NCBI RefSeq assembly: GCF_014200455.1
Contig: NZ_JACHBW010000019.1
Coordinates: 89,625-153,624 of the forward strand
DNA: 64,000 nucleotides
Direction: 5' to 3'
Origin: Paraburkholderia bannensis
Lineage (GTDB): Bacteria > Pseudomonadota > Gammaproteobacteria > Burkholderiales > Burkholderiaceae
Shown: positions 34,311 to 44,930 of the stretch, piece by piece
How positions within the stretch are numbered: position 1 is the first letter of the stretch
How the letters are laid out: each line of letters starts with the position of its first letter
The notes under the pieces: model-generated
Told to the model about the DNA's origin: nothing
What the model saw: only the letters and a program-made list of their open reading frames with translations
The model's database searches: none
Position numbers and translations under genes: made by a program

Positions 34311-35249
34311 ATGTTCGCCTATACCCTGCGCCGCGTGTTCTGGGCCGTGCCCACCGTGCTGGCCGTCGTGACCGCCTGCTTCCTGCTGCTGCACCTCACG
34401 CCGGGCGGTCCGTTCGATACCGAAAGGGCGATGTCCGCCGCCGCGCTCGCCAATCTCAACGCGCGCTTTCACCTGGACGAGCCGTTGTGGCAGCAGTATC
34501 TGCGCTATCTCGGCGCCCTGCTGCATGGCGATCTGGGCGCGTCGTTCCGCTACGCCGACTGGTCCGTCAACGACCTCGTAAAAAAGGCGCTGCCCGTGAG
34601 TCTGGGCATCGGCGGCGTGTCGATCCCGCTGGCGGTGCTGTGCGGCGTCGCGCTCGGCACGGTGGCCGCCGTGCGCCGCAACAGCCTGGTCGATCATGCG
34701 GTGATGCTGGCTGGCAATCTTGGCAACGTGGTGCCGCCCTTCGTGCTCGGCCCCGTGCTCGTGCTGGTGTTCGCCGTGCTGCTCAAAACTCGCGACGGCA
34801 ACGGCTGGCTGCCCGCCGGCGGTTGGGGCGAAGGCGAATGGTCGCATCGCGTGCTGCCGGTGGCGCTGCTCGTGATCATCAATATGGCCGCGATTGCCCG
34901 CGTGATGCGCGGCAGCCTGATCGAAGTGCTCGCGGGCAATTTCATCCGCACGGCGCGCGCCAAGGGTTTGCCGGCTCGCACGATCGTCTTGCGCCATGCG
35001 TTGCGGCCCGCGCTGATGCCGGTGGTTTCACTGCTCGGTCCGGTGTGCATCTCGTCGATCACCGCCGCAGTGGTGACCGAATCGGTGTTCGCACTGCCAG
35101 GCATCGGCCAGCTGGTCGTCAACGGTGCGGTCAACCGCGATTACACGCTCGTGCTTGGGCTGGTGGTGCTCACCACCGTCTGCGCCGTGCTGTTCAACCT
35201 GCTCGTCGATCTCGCTTATGCGTGGCTCGATCCACGCATTCGCTACTGA
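34311..35249 (+). CDS. Peptide ABC transporter permease (OppB type)
   Basis: Inner-membrane permease of 312 residues with the OppB start MFAYTLRRVFWAVPTVLAVV and FLLLHLTPGGPFD. The cytoplasmic EAA-type loop is seen in FIRTARAKGLPARTIVLRHALRPALMPV. About six helices. Pairs with the next gene to form the channel. Confidence 0.9.
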   Translation: MFAYTLRRVFWAVPTVLAVVTACFLLLHLTPGGPFDTERAMSAAALANLNARFHLDEPLWQQYLRYLGALLHGDLGASFRYADWSVNDLVKKALPVSLGIGGVSIPLAVLCGVALGTVAAVRRNSLVDHAVMLAGNLGNVVPPFVLGPVLVLVFAVLLKTRDGNGWLPAGGWGEGEWSHRVLPVALLVIINMAAIARVMRGSLIEVLAGNFIRTARAKGLPARTIVLRHALRPALMPVVSLLGPVCISSITAAVVTESVFALPGIGQLVVNGAVNRDYTLVLGLVVLTTVCAVLFNLLVDLAYAWLDPRIRY

Positions 35250-35273
35250 TTTTGACGCCCTCTCCGAGTGCCC

Positions 35274-36164
35274 ATGAAAGCCCTGTCGCCCCCCTCCAGC
35301 CAGCCGCAAACCACGGCGCCGCCACGCCGCGTCTCGCCCGCGCTTGCGCGTTTCTTGAGCCATCGCGCAGCGCCTGCGAGCCTGGCGATCCTCGCGCTGA
35401 TCGCGCTGGCCTGCTTTATCGGCCCTTTACTGTTGCCGAACTCGCCCACCGACAACGACTGGAGCGCCATTAGCCTCGCGCCCACGCTACAAGGCGGCCA
35501 CTGGCTCGGCACCGACGAACTGGGCCGCGACCTGCTCGCGCGCACGCTGGTGGGCGGACGCGTTTCGATCGAGGTCGGGCTGCTCGGCACGCTGGTGTCG
35601 GCGCTCGTGGGCGTTGTCTATGGCGCAAGCGCAGGCTACCTGGGCGGCCGCACGGACGCCATCCTCATGCGCATCGTCGACATGATGTACGCGATCCCCT
35701 ACATGCTGATCGCAATCCTCATGGTCACGCTGTTCGGCCGCGCTTTTTCGCTCGTGATCCTGACGATTAGCGCGTTCTCGTGGCTCGACATGGCGCGTGT
35801 AGTGCGCGGGCAAACGCTGTCGCTGCGCACGCGCGAATTCGTCGATGCCGCGCGCGCCATTGGCGTGCGCCCCGCCGCGATCATCGCGCGCCATATCGTG
35901 CCGAACCTCGCAGGCATCGTCGCCATCTACGCGACGGTGACGGTGCCCGGCATCGTGCTCACCGAATCGGTGCTCTCGTTTCTCGGTCTGGGCGTGCAGG
36001 AGCCGATGACGAGTTGGGGCGTATTGATCCAGGAAGGCGCGCAAAAGCTCGACGCCATGCCCTGGCTGCTGCTCGGCCCGGCCGCGATGCTGTGTCTCAC
36101 GCTCTATTGCGTGAACTTCGTTGGCGACGGGCTGCGCGATGCGCTCGATCCCAAGGAGCGTTGA
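35274..36164 (+). CDS. Peptide ABC transporter permease (OppC type)
   Basis: Permease of 296 residues with an OppC-type N-terminal helix, the loop HWLGTDELGRDLLARTLVGGRVSIEVG and the EAA motif FVDAARAIGVRPAAIIARHIVPN. ATG 35274 is used; a GTG six bases upstream is in frame. The N-terminal 30 residues are a Pro-rich cytoplasmic tail. Confidence 0.9.
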   Translation: MKALSPPSSQPQTTAPPRRVSPALARFLSHRAAPASLAILALIALACFIGPLLLPNSPTDNDWSAISLAPTLQGGHWLGTDELGRDLLARTLVGGRVSIEVGLLGTLVSALVGVVYGASAGYLGGRTDAILMRIVDMMYAIPYMLIAILMVTLFGRAFSLVILTISAFSWLDMARVVRGQTLSLRTREFVDAARAIGVRPAAIIARHIVPNLAGIVAIYATVTVPGIVLTESVLSFLGLGVQEPMTSWGVLIQEGAQKLDAMPWLLLGPAAMLCLTLYCVNFVGDGLRDALDPKER

Positions 36165-36165
36165 G

Positions 36166-37157
36166 ATGGCGCTGCTCGAAGTGGAGAACCTTGGCGTGCG
36201 CTTCACGCGCCGCGACGGCCCGCACGTGGATGTGGTGCAGGACGTGTCGTTCGCGCTCGACGCGGGCGGCACGCTTGGCATCGTCGGCGAATCGGGCTCG
36301 GGCAAGAGTCAAACCGTGATGGCGCTGCTCGGCCTGCTGGCATCGAACGGCCAGTCCTCTGGCCACGCGCGCCTGCGCGGCGAGGATCTACTCGCCATGA
36401 AACCCGCCGCGCTCAACCGCATTCGCGGCGACCGCATCGCCATGATTTTTCAGGACCCGATGACCTCGCTCAATCCGTTCCTCACCATCGAACGGCAGAT
36501 GACCGAGGCGCTGCAACAGCATCGCGGCGTGACTCGCCAGGAGGCCCGCAACCGCGCGATCGAGGCGCTCGAACGCGTGCGCATTCCCGACGCCGCGCGC
36601 CGCATCGGCAGGTATCCGCATGAGTTTTCGGGCGGCATGCGCCAGCGCGTGCTGATCGCCGCCGCGTTGATGATGGAGCCCGATGTGCTGATCGCCGACG
36701 AACCCACCACGGCGCTCGACGTGACCGTGCAGGCGCAGATTCTCGCGCTGCTGCGCGAGATGAACCGCGAGCGTGGCACCGCCATTCTGCTCATCACCCA
36801 CGACATGGGCGTGGTGGCCGAACTCTGCGACGACGTCATGGTGATGTACGCGAGCCGCGCCGTTGAAAAGGCTCGCACCGCCGCATTGTTTGCGCGGCCA
36901 CAACATCCCTACACCGCCGGCTTGCTGGGTGCGCTGCCGCGCCTCGATGCGCCGGTGGGCGCGACGCTGAGCACGATCCCAGGCAATCCTCCGATGGCGG
37001 GCGCTCGCACTGCCGGTTGCGCGTTCGCGCCGCGCTGTGCCTATGCGTTCGAGCGCTGCCACATTCAGGCGCCCGTTTTGCAGGCTGAAGGTACGCGCTC
37101 GCGCGCGTGTCACCTGCCCGCCGATATCGCGCTGCAAACCGCCTCAGGAGTCTTCGC

Positions 37158-37161
<4 letters not shown>
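36166..37161 (+). CDS. Peptide ABC transporter ATPase (OppD type)
   Basis: ATPase of 331 residues: Walker A GESGSGKSQT, signature FSGGMRQR, Walker B DVLIADEPTTALD and the H-loop THDMG. The C-terminal oligopeptide domain holds the cysteine pattern CAFAPRC...C...C that may bind an iron-sulphur cluster. The start overlaps the ribosome-site end of the previous gene (AAGGAGCGTTGAG before ATG). Confidence 0.92.
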
Positions 37162-38210
<1,049 letters not shown>

Positions 38211-38304
38211 AGTGCCCGCATATCCCAGGAGAGGCACGTTCAAACAGCCTGGCAATCCTTATCGATTGCCGGATTTCCAGCCACAACATAACGAGAGACC
38301 AAAG

Positions 38305-39951
38305 ATGAAGAACCACCCCATCCACAGGAGACACGCCGTGGCGCTCGCCGCCCTTGCGCTTGCCGCGTCGCTGGGCGCGGCGGCACACGCGCAGGATTCA
38401 GGCACGAACGCGGTCACGGCAACAGCGACATCGACTGCAACAGCCGCCACTCCCGCTTCAGGAGCAGCGCGCGCCACGAAGCACAAGCGCAAGAAAAAAT
38501 CCCATGCATCGCGCAGGCAAGCATCGCAAAGCGCGCCGGCCGCCGCGTCACCGGCCGTGAGCAATGTGCAGGCGCGCCCTCCCGCCACCAGCGTCGATCG
38601 GCTGATCGAGCCGAACGCGGCCGCGGCCCTCGCATCCGGCATGCCGGATGCAGCCGCCAACGACGCCGTGCGCGCCGATAATCCGCCGCGCGCGCCCTCG
38701 GCCCAATCAGACCAGGCCGCCAGCCAGGGTTTCATCGGCGACAGCCATCTCATGCTGAAACTGCGCAATTACGCCGACGTGCAGGACGTCACTGGCGGCC
38801 CGCACCGTCACGCGTGGACGCAGGGCGCGATGCTCGATTACACCTCGGGCTTCACGCAGGGACCGATCGGCTTTGGCGTGGACGCATCGCTCTATGGTGC
38901 GTTCAAGCTCGACGGCGGCCGGGGCGCGGGCAATATGGTGCACGTCGGCAAGGACGGCGACGGCCAGAACCAGTTCGCGTGGGCCTATCCCGGCATCTAC
39001 GACGTGAAGGCGCAGGTCTCCAATACGGTCGTCAAGTACGGCCTGCAGATGACCGCCGATAACCCGTTTTTCGAGCCGCACGACAATCGCGCGCTGCCGC
39101 CGACTTTCCTCGGCGTGTCGATCGTGAGCAAGGACATCACCAACGTGGCGCTGCAAGGCGGCAGCTTCACCAAGGTCGATCCGCGCGGCCACACCAATCT
39201 GGTCGATCTCTCGACCTCCTATGGCGGCGTGGACTTCAAGCGCTTCAGCTACGTGGGCGGCAGTTGGGACTACAGCCCGAATGGCAATCTCTCGCTGTTC
39301 GCCAACCAGGCGGATAGCGTGTGGCGTCAGTACTATGGCTCGGTGCAGCAGAGCATCGGCGATCCCTCGACACTCAAATGGACCGGCTTCGCCAATATCT
39401 ATTCGACGCATAGCGTGGGCGGCGGCCTCGAAGGGCATATCAACAACAACGCATACAGCGTGTCGCTGGCCGCGCAGCATGGGCCGCATTCGCTGCTGGT
39501 GGGCTATCAGCAGATTCTCGGCGACCAGTTCTTCGATTACGTGAACGAAACCAACGGCATTTATCTCGTCAATTCGATGGACGTGGATTACAACGCGCCG
39601 CACGAAAAGTCGTTTCAGGTGCGCTATGGCTTCGACGGCAAATACGCGGGATTGCCCGGCGCGAAAGCCATGCTCTGGTATGCGCTGGGCTGGGGTGCGA
39701 ACGCCACGGCGGGTGCGGCGGCGAATGGCCCCGGCAGCGCGCTTTATGGGCTGTACTGGAAGGACGGCGAGCCGGTGCACGGCTCGCATCATGAATTCGG
39801 CTTTATTCCGTCCTACAAGATCCAGAGCGGGCGCTTCAAGGACACGACGGTTGCCTTCAGCGCCATGTGGCACCACGGTTCGAAGTATTACTCGGACCCG
39901 AGCAATATGGAGTACCGGCTGCTGGTGAGTATGCCGTTGAAGGTGTTTTGA
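38305..39951 (+). CDS. OprD-family outer-membrane porin with basic N-terminal linker
   Basis: Outer-membrane protein of 548 residues with a signal peptide (ALAALALAASLGAAAHA). The barrel part opens with GFIGDSHLMLKLRNYADV and carries OprD-like segments (DFKRFSYVGGSWDYSPNGNLSLFANQ; FQVRYGFDGKYAGLPG), ending in the aromatic residue LKVF. Between them lie about 100 residues of Thr/Ala-rich sequence with a basic KHKRKKKSHASRR patch, which is uncommon for this family. It follows the peptide importer by 95 bp on the same strand and may admit the same substrate. Confidence 0.82.
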   Translation: MKNHPIHRRHAVALAALALAASLGAAAHAQDSGTNAVTATATSTATAATPASGAARATKHKRKKKSHASRRQASQSAPAAASPAVSNVQARPPATSVDRLIEPNAAAALASGMPDAAANDAVRADNPPRAPSAQSDQAASQGFIGDSHLMLKLRNYADVQDVTGGPHRHAWTQGAMLDYTSGFTQGPIGFGVDASLYGAFKLDGGRGAGNMVHVGKDGDGQNQFAWAYPGIYDVKAQVSNTVVKYGLQMTADNPFFEPHDNRALPPTFLGVSIVSKDITNVALQGGSFTKVDPRGHTNLVDLSTSYGGVDFKRFSYVGGSWDYSPNGNLSLFANQADSVWRQYYGSVQQSIGDPSTLKWTGFANIYSTHSVGGGLEGHINNNAYSVSLAAQHGPHSLLVGYQQILGDQFFDYVNETNGIYLVNSMDVDYNAPHEKSFQVRYGFDGKYAGLPGAKAMLWYALGWGANATAGAAANGPGSALYGLYWKDGEPVHGSHHEFGFIPSYKIQSGRFKDTTVAFSAMWHHGSKYYSDPSNMEYRLLVSMPLKVF

Positions 39952-39984
39952 AGCGTTGCAGAACTGGGCGCGCGCCTCGCGCGC

Positions 39985-40872
39985 TCACCCCAGCCACGCC
40001 CGCGCCCGCTCCTCCAGAAACCCCACGAAACTGCGTATCTTCGGCAGCGGCTGCCGGTCCTGGCGATACAGCGCATGCACTGGCCGCGCGGCCGGCGTTG
40101 CGTCCTCCAGCACGCTTACGAGGCGCCCGGCCGCGAGATCGTCCGCGACCAGGATCGCCGGCTGCAGCAGCAAGCCCGCCCCATGCAGCGCCGCCTGACG
40201 CAGCGCGAGACCGTCGTTCGAGAGGAAAGTCGTATCCGCGGGCCAGCGGTTGTCGCCCGCCAGCCGCCAGCCATTGCGCCGATCCCAGACCGAATGCCCC
40301 AGACACCGATGCGCCGCCAGTTCCTCCAGCGTGCGCGGTGTGCCATGACGCGCCAGATAGCCCGGCGAAGCGCAGATCGCCATGCGATACACCCCAACTG
40401 GCCGCGCGACCAAATTCAGATCCTCGTTCAGATCGCCGATGCGCACCGCCACGTCAAAGCCCTCGTCGACCAGATCGACCACGCTATTGCTCAAATCCAG
40501 CTCGATTCGCACCTGCGGATGCGCATTCTGGTATTCCGCCGCGAGCGGCGCGATCACGCACGCACCCAGCGTGGTCGCAGCCGTGATGCGCAGGCGTCCG
40601 CGCGGCTCGGCACGCAGGCTTTCGACCGACGCCTCGGCCAGCGCCAGTTGTTCCAGCACCTTGCGGCTCTCTTCGTAGAAGCGCCGGCCCGCGTCGGTGA
40701 GGCTCTGCGCACGGGTATTGCGTTGGAGCAGTTGTGCGCCCAGGTGCGTCTCCAGTTGCCGCACGTACTTGCCCACCATCACCGGGCTCAAGTCGAGTTC
40801 GCGCGCGGCGGCGCTGAAACTGCCGCGCTCCACGGCGCTCACGAACACCTCCATGCTGCGCAGCCGATCCAT
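39985..40872 (-). CDS. LysR-family transcriptional regulator
   Basis: Regulator of 295 residues, full length for the family. The N-terminal winged helix is MEVFVSAVERGSFSAAARELDLSPVMVGKYVRQLE and the substrate-binding domain follows. It diverges from the SDR gene 105 bp away, the standard arrangement for a LysR regulator and its target. It converges on the porin gene with a 33-bp gap. Confidence 0.9.
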   Translation of the reverse strand: MDRLRSMEVFVSAVERGSFSAAARELDLSPVMVGKYVRQLETHLGAQLLQRNTRAQSLTDAGRRFYEESRKVLEQLALAEASVESLRAEPRGRLRITAATTLGACVIAPLAAEYQNAHPQVRIELDLSNSVVDLVDEGFDVAVRIGDLNEDLNLVARPVGVYRMAICASPGYLARHGTPRTLEELAAHRCLGHSVWDRRNGWRLAGDNRWPADTTFLSNDGLALRQAALHGAGLLLQPAILVADDLAAGRLVSVLEDATPAARPVHALYRQDRQPLPKIRSFVGFLEERARAWLG

Positions 40873-40977
40873 GATTGCTAACCCACAGTTTTAACTGAGC
40901 GAAATTATCGTCCATTTATTCTTTCCAGCGTCAGGCGGATAGTGACGTTTTCGCCATCCATAAACGGAGAGTTGCAG

Positions 40978-41577
40978 ATGAAGATCATCGTGGTGGGCGC
41001 CAGCGGCGCCGTCGGGCGTGCCGTGGTCGAGACGCTCAGCGAAGGTCATACGGTCCTGACCGTGGGCCGCAACAGTGGCGATTTCCGCGCTGATATCACG
41101 CGCGACGACAGCGTCGAGGCGCTCTTCAAGGCAACCGGCAACGTGGATGCGATCGTGTCGGCGGCGGGGCATCTGCATTTTGGTCCGTTCGCGGAGATGA
41201 CCACCGCGCAATTCAATCTCGGTCTGCAGGACAAACTGCTCGGGCAGGTGCGGCTGGCGTTGATCGGCCAGCATTATCTGAACGACGGCGGCTCGATCAC
41301 GTTGACGAGCGGCATTGTCGGCGAGGAGCCGATTGCACAGGGCGCGAACGCCACCACCGTCAACGCGGCGCTGGAAGGCTTCGTGCGCGCTGCCGCCACG
41401 GAGCTGCGCCGCGATCGACGCATCAACGTCATCAGCCCGAGCGTGCTGACCGAATCGCTGGACGCCTACGGCCCGTTCTTCCCTGGCTTCGAAAGCGTGA
41501 GCGCAAAGCGCGCCGCGCTGGCCTATAAGCGCAGTGTCGAAGGCGTGCAGACGGGGCGGGTTTTCAAGGTGTATTAA
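40978..41577 (+). CDS. Atypical short-chain dehydrogenase-like protein
   Basis: Rossmann-fold protein of 199 residues, with the cofactor loop VVGASGAVGRAV and SITLTSGIVGEEP. The catalytic YxxxK of classical SDRs is not present: the corresponding stretch reads ANATTVNAALEGFV. It may bind NAD(P) without the usual chemistry, or use other residues. A good ribosome site (GGAGAG) precedes the ATG. It diverges from the LysR gene and converges on the SulP transporter. Confidence 0.8.
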   Translation: MKIIVVGASGAVGRAVVETLSEGHTVLTVGRNSGDFRADITRDDSVEALFKATGNVDAIVSAAGHLHFGPFAEMTTAQFNLGLQDKLLGQVRLALIGQHYLNDGGSITLTSGIVGEEPIAQGANATTVNAALEGFVRAAATELRRDRRINVISPSVLTESLDAYGPFFPGFESVSAKRAALAYKRSVEGVQTGRVFKVY

Positions 41578-41590
41578 CCAGCGCGCGGCC

Positions 41591-43093
41591 CTAAGCCGAA
41601 ACCCGCACATCAGCGTCCGCGCGCGCGAGCAGCCCGCTGCAGCGCGCGGACAGATTCGCGAACGCAACCTGCTTACCCGCACGCTCGTAACGTGCCTGCA
41701 CCGCTTCGAGCGCGGCAATCGCCGCATGATCGGCGACCTGCAGATGCGCGCAATCGAGACGCACCTCGTGCGGATCGCGCGCCGGATCGAGCAGCGTCTG
41801 GAACTGCGCCGCCGACGCAAAAAACAGCGTGCCGCGCAGCGTATACACGCGCTCGCCGGAAGGCTCATCGCGCATTTCGCAGCGCAATTCGCGCGCGTGC
41901 TGCCACGCGAAATTCAGCGATGCGATCACGATGCCGCACAGCACGGCCGTCGCCAGATCGGTGCAAACGGTGATGACCGTCACGGCGACGATCACCAGCG
42001 CGTCGTTGCGCGGCACCTTGTGCAGCACGCGCAGCGAACCCCACGCAAAGGTCTGCCCCGCCACGATCAACATCACGCCCACCAGCGCCGCGAGCGGAAT
42101 GCGCTCGATCAGCGGCGAGAGGCACAGGATAAAGAGCAGGATCATCACGCCGCTCGTCACGCCCGAAAGACGTCCGCGCCCGCCCGAGCCGAGATTGATG
42201 ACGGTCTGGCCGATCATCGCGCACCCGCCCATCGCGCCGAACATTCCCGCAGCGATATTGGCCGCGCCCAGCGCCACGCATTCGCGATTGGGCCGGCCGC
42301 GCGAGCGGGTGACATCGTCGGTGAGGTTCAGTGTGAGCAGCGTCTCCAGCAGGCCAACGAGCGACGTCAGCACCGCATACGGCAGCACGATGCGCAGCGT
42401 TTCCAGATTCATCGGCACGGCGGGCAGGCTGAATGCGGGCAGGCCGCCCGCGATGTGCGCCATGTCGCCGAGCGTGCGCGCGGGCAAATGCAGCAGCGCC
42501 GCCGCTGCGCCCACGCCCACAATCGCCACCAGCGCAGGGGGCAGCGCTTTGGTCAGGCGCGGTATCACGAACACAATCGCCATCGTCAGCGCGACGAGAC
42601 CCGCCATCAGCGCAAGCGCCTGGCCGTGCATCCATTGCATGCCGTTCGGCCCGGGCGTCTTGAAGTGCTCGAACTGGGCGCGCGCGATAATGATCGCGAG
42701 ACCATTGACGAAGCCGAGCATCACCGGATGCGGGACCATGCGGATCAGCTTGCCCAGTCGCAGCGCGCCGAACAGGATCATCAGCAGGCCGCCAAGCACG
42801 ACGGTGGCAAACAGGTATTGCGCGCCGTGCTGCACTACCAGCGCGACGATCACCACCGCCATCGAACCCGCCGCGCCGGAAATCATGCCGGGCCGGCCGC
42901 CGAACAGCGCCGTGATGGTGCAGATAAAAAAGGCGCCATAGAGCCCCATCAGCGGGTTCAGATGCGCAACCAGCGCGAAGGCGATGCATTCGGGCACAAG
43001 CGCGAACGACGAAGTCACACCGGCGAGCAACTCGCTGCGCACGGTTGAAAAGCGACTTGAGAAGCGGCTCAGGCCGCAACGGGCGGATTGCAT
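41591..43093 (-). CDS. SulP-family anion transporter with STAS domain
   Basis: Membrane protein of 500 residues. The SulP core has about ten or more helices, with the opening ELLAGVTSSFALVPECIAFALVAHLNPLMGLYG and ALGAANIAAGMFGAMGGCAMIGQTVINL. The last 100 residues are a STAS domain (VRLDCAHLQVADHAAIAAL). It would carry sulphate, bicarbonate or another anion; the substrate is unclear. ATG 43093 is used. Confidence 0.88.
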   Translation of the reverse strand: MQSARCGLSRFSSRFSTVRSELLAGVTSSFALVPECIAFALVAHLNPLMGLYGAFFICTITALFGGRPGMISGAAGSMAVVIVALVVQHGAQYLFATVVLGGLLMILFGALRLGKLIRMVPHPVMLGFVNGLAIIIARAQFEHFKTPGPNGMQWMHGQALALMAGLVALTMAIVFVIPRLTKALPPALVAIVGVGAAAALLHLPARTLGDMAHIAGGLPAFSLPAVPMNLETLRIVLPYAVLTSLVGLLETLLTLNLTDDVTRSRGRPNRECVALGAANIAAGMFGAMGGCAMIGQTVINLGSGGRGRLSGVTSGVMILLFILCLSPLIERIPLAALVGVMLIVAGQTFAWGSLRVLHKVPRNDALVIVAVTVITVCTDLATAVLCGIVIASLNFAWQHARELRCEMRDEPSGERVYTLRGTLFFASAAQFQTLLDPARDPHEVRLDCAHLQVADHAAIAALEAVQARYERAGKQVAFANLSARCSGLLARADADVRVSA

Positions 43094-43426
43094 GGGGCGA
43101 GTCGGTGGCAGATGAGCGTCGATGACGCGGATCGCGAGCAGGCGAAAGCGCTATGGCCTTGAGCTGACACGGCAGCGAGCGGAATCGACGGAGAAAAACG
43201 GCGGCGCGGACGGCATGAGCGATGCGTCGCGGCCTGGACGGACGAAAGCGCGGATTCTATCGGATTCCCGCGCGACGCGCCGCCCGCCTAACAGCCGCGC
43301 GAGCCGTGCGAGCGCCCAAAGTGGCTACCTGAGAAAGCCGTGGATTGGTCATTTCGCATAGCCGCATCGGCGCCTAGTATTCACTCCATCGCGCCACCCG
43401 GCGTACTCACTTCCCGAGGAACCATC
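43094..43426. other. Divergent intergenic region
   Basis: About 330 bp between the SulP gene and the AhpD-like gene. No supported gene was seen. It should hold two divergent promoters; no clear operator was found. Confidence 0.35.
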
Positions 43427-43864
43427 ATGCAACAACGTCTGGACTTCTATCGCGCCAACCCGCCCGCCATCAAGGCTTTGCTCGCCCTCGAAGAACGCGT
43501 CGAGAAAAGCAGCATCGAAAAGCCGCTCGCCGAACTGGTGCGGCTGCGCGCCTCGCAGATCAACGGCTGCGCCTACTGCGTGGACATGCACGTCACGGAT
43601 GCGCGCAAGGGCGGCGAAACCGATCGCCGTCTGGCCACCGTGGTGGTCTGGCGCGAAACGCCCTTCTTCACGGAACGCGAGCGCGCCGCGCTGGCCTGGA
43701 CCGAAGCGCTCACGCTGGTCTCGCACGACCATGTGCCCGACGCCGTCTGGGAAGCCGTGCAGCCGCATTTCAGCGAAGCGGAAATCGTCGATCTCACCTT
43801 GCTGATCAACGCGATCAATAGCTGGAACCGCTTTGCGATTGCCTTTCGCAAGTTGCCCGCCTGA
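43427..43864 (+). CDS. AhpD-like carboxymuconolactone decarboxylase-family protein
   Basis: Helical protein of 145 residues with the redox-active CAYCVDMH motif (CxxC plus distal His) typical of AhpD-like peroxidase partners. The CMD core LAELVRLRASQINGCAYC is clear. It probably detoxifies peroxides. CGAGGA precedes the ATG. The next gene, a cupin, starts 10 bp after its stop. Confidence 0.88.
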   Translation: MQQRLDFYRANPPAIKALLALEERVEKSSIEKPLAELVRLRASQINGCAYCVDMHVTDARKGGETDRRLATVVVWRETPFFTERERAALAWTEALTLVSHDHVPDAVWEAVQPHFSEAEIVDLTLLINAINSWNRFAIAFRKLPA

Positions 43865-43874
43865 GGAGCGCGTC

Positions 43875-44315
43875 ATGACGTTTCGCTCTTCTTTCGTGCG
43901 CGCCGCCGGGTCGATCATCGGCATGGCTGCGTTGTGCGGCGCATGTTCGGCCTTGGCGCACGACATGAATGACGCCGATGCCGCCAGCGAGAAAGTCACC
44001 CCCGTGCTCAAGCAGGCGATTGCCGAAGCGCCCGGCAAGAACGTGCTGATCGCCACCGTCACGTTCGCGCCGGGTCAGGCTTCGCAGCCGCACAGGCATC
44101 CGGGCTCGATTTTCGCGTATGTGACGCAAGGGCATATCGAATCGCAACTGGAAGGCTCGCCCGCTCGCGTTTATGGCCCCGGCGAGGCGTGGTACGAGCC
44201 GCCGGGCGCGCATCACATCGTCGCGCGCAACGCCAGCAAGACGGAAGCGGCGCAGATTCTCGTGTTCGCCATCGCAGGCGAGCACGATCCGATCAAGACG
44301 CCCCTGCCGCATTGA
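43875..44315 (+). CDS. Exported cupin-domain protein
   Basis: Protein of 146 residues with a signal peptide (IIGMAALCGACSALAHD) and a single cupin barrel. The first metal motif is PHRHPGSIFAYVTQG and the second is GEAWYEPPGAHH. The cysteine in the signal region may mark a lipoprotein (AALCGAC), but this is not certain. Part of an operon with the AhpD-like gene, with GAGGAGCG before the ATG. The function is unknown. Its 3' end overlaps the LysR remnant on the other strand. Confidence 0.82.
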   Translation: MTFRSSFVRAAGSIIGMAALCGACSALAHDMNDADAASEKVTPVLKQAIAEAPGKNVLIATVTFAPGQASQPHRHPGSIFAYVTQGHIESQLEGSPARVYGPGEAWYEPPGAHHIVARNASKTEAAQILVFAIAGEHDPIKTPLPH

Positions 44316-44760
44316 GTCCGGCTGGGTTCAGGGCGCGCGCTTCCTGCTCGCGCGCCGCCTCGAACAGGCGCACGCACATGAAATCGACGAAGGCGCGCAG
44401 ACGCGGCGACGGATGGCGGCTCGACGGCCAGACGATCGAGAACTGGCCCACGGTCGTTGTGTACGCATCGAGTACGCTCGCCAGCGTCCCCGCCGCGAGC
44501 GCGTCGCGCACCAGAAAATCCGGCATATAGCCAATGCCGAAGCCCGCGACCACCGACTGCATCAGCGCTTCCATGTTGTTGCAGACGAGCGCGCTGCGCA
44601 ATGCGGGCAGCGCTTCGCCGTGCGTGGCAAGCTCCCATGGCTGCAGTTTGCCGGTGTCTGGAAAGCGGTAGCGCACGCATGCGTGCGCCGCGAGATCGGC
44701 GAGCGTGCGCGGTGCGCCCAGGCGCCCGAGATAGTCTGGCGACGCGCACAGCACAGTCGG
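44293..44760 (-). pseudogene. LysR regulator remnant, lacking the DNA-binding half
   Basis: About 154 residues of the C-terminal LysR substrate-binding domain are open: VLCASPDYLGRLGAPRTLADLAAHACVRYRF, ALMQSVVAGFGIGYMPDFLV and RLRAFVDFMCVRLFEAAREQ. The helix-turn-helix and linker, about 150 residues, are absent. A TGA stops the frame about 30 bases upstream of 44754, and the upstream sequence is unrelated. It overlaps the convergent cupin stop by 23 bp. Most likely a deletion product. Confidence 0.78.
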
Positions 44761-44873
44761 CGGCAGAGGCGTTCTGGCTCATGGTCGTGTTCCATGCAGA
44801 GTGGCGATCACGCCATCCTTTGGGATTTGCACGCGGCGCTGAACAATTTTGTTCTGCTTTGGAAAGTTGCAAT

Positions 44874-44921
44874 GCCGCCAGTCGCCGCCAATCGCCGCCA
44901 ATCGCCGCCAATCGCCGCCAT
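44874..44921. repeat. Tandem decamer repeat
   Basis: About four and a half copies of GCCGCCAATC (first copy GCCGCCAGTC, last one partial) lie between the LysR remnant and the histidine phosphatase gene. Such direct repeats can vary in copy number by slippage. It marks the region where the LysR 5' half is missing. Confidence 0.8.
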
Positions 44922-44930
44922 CAGCCGAGC

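Noticed and set aside
44874..44921. CRISPR array
   Set aside because: The decamers are contiguous direct repeats with no spacers.
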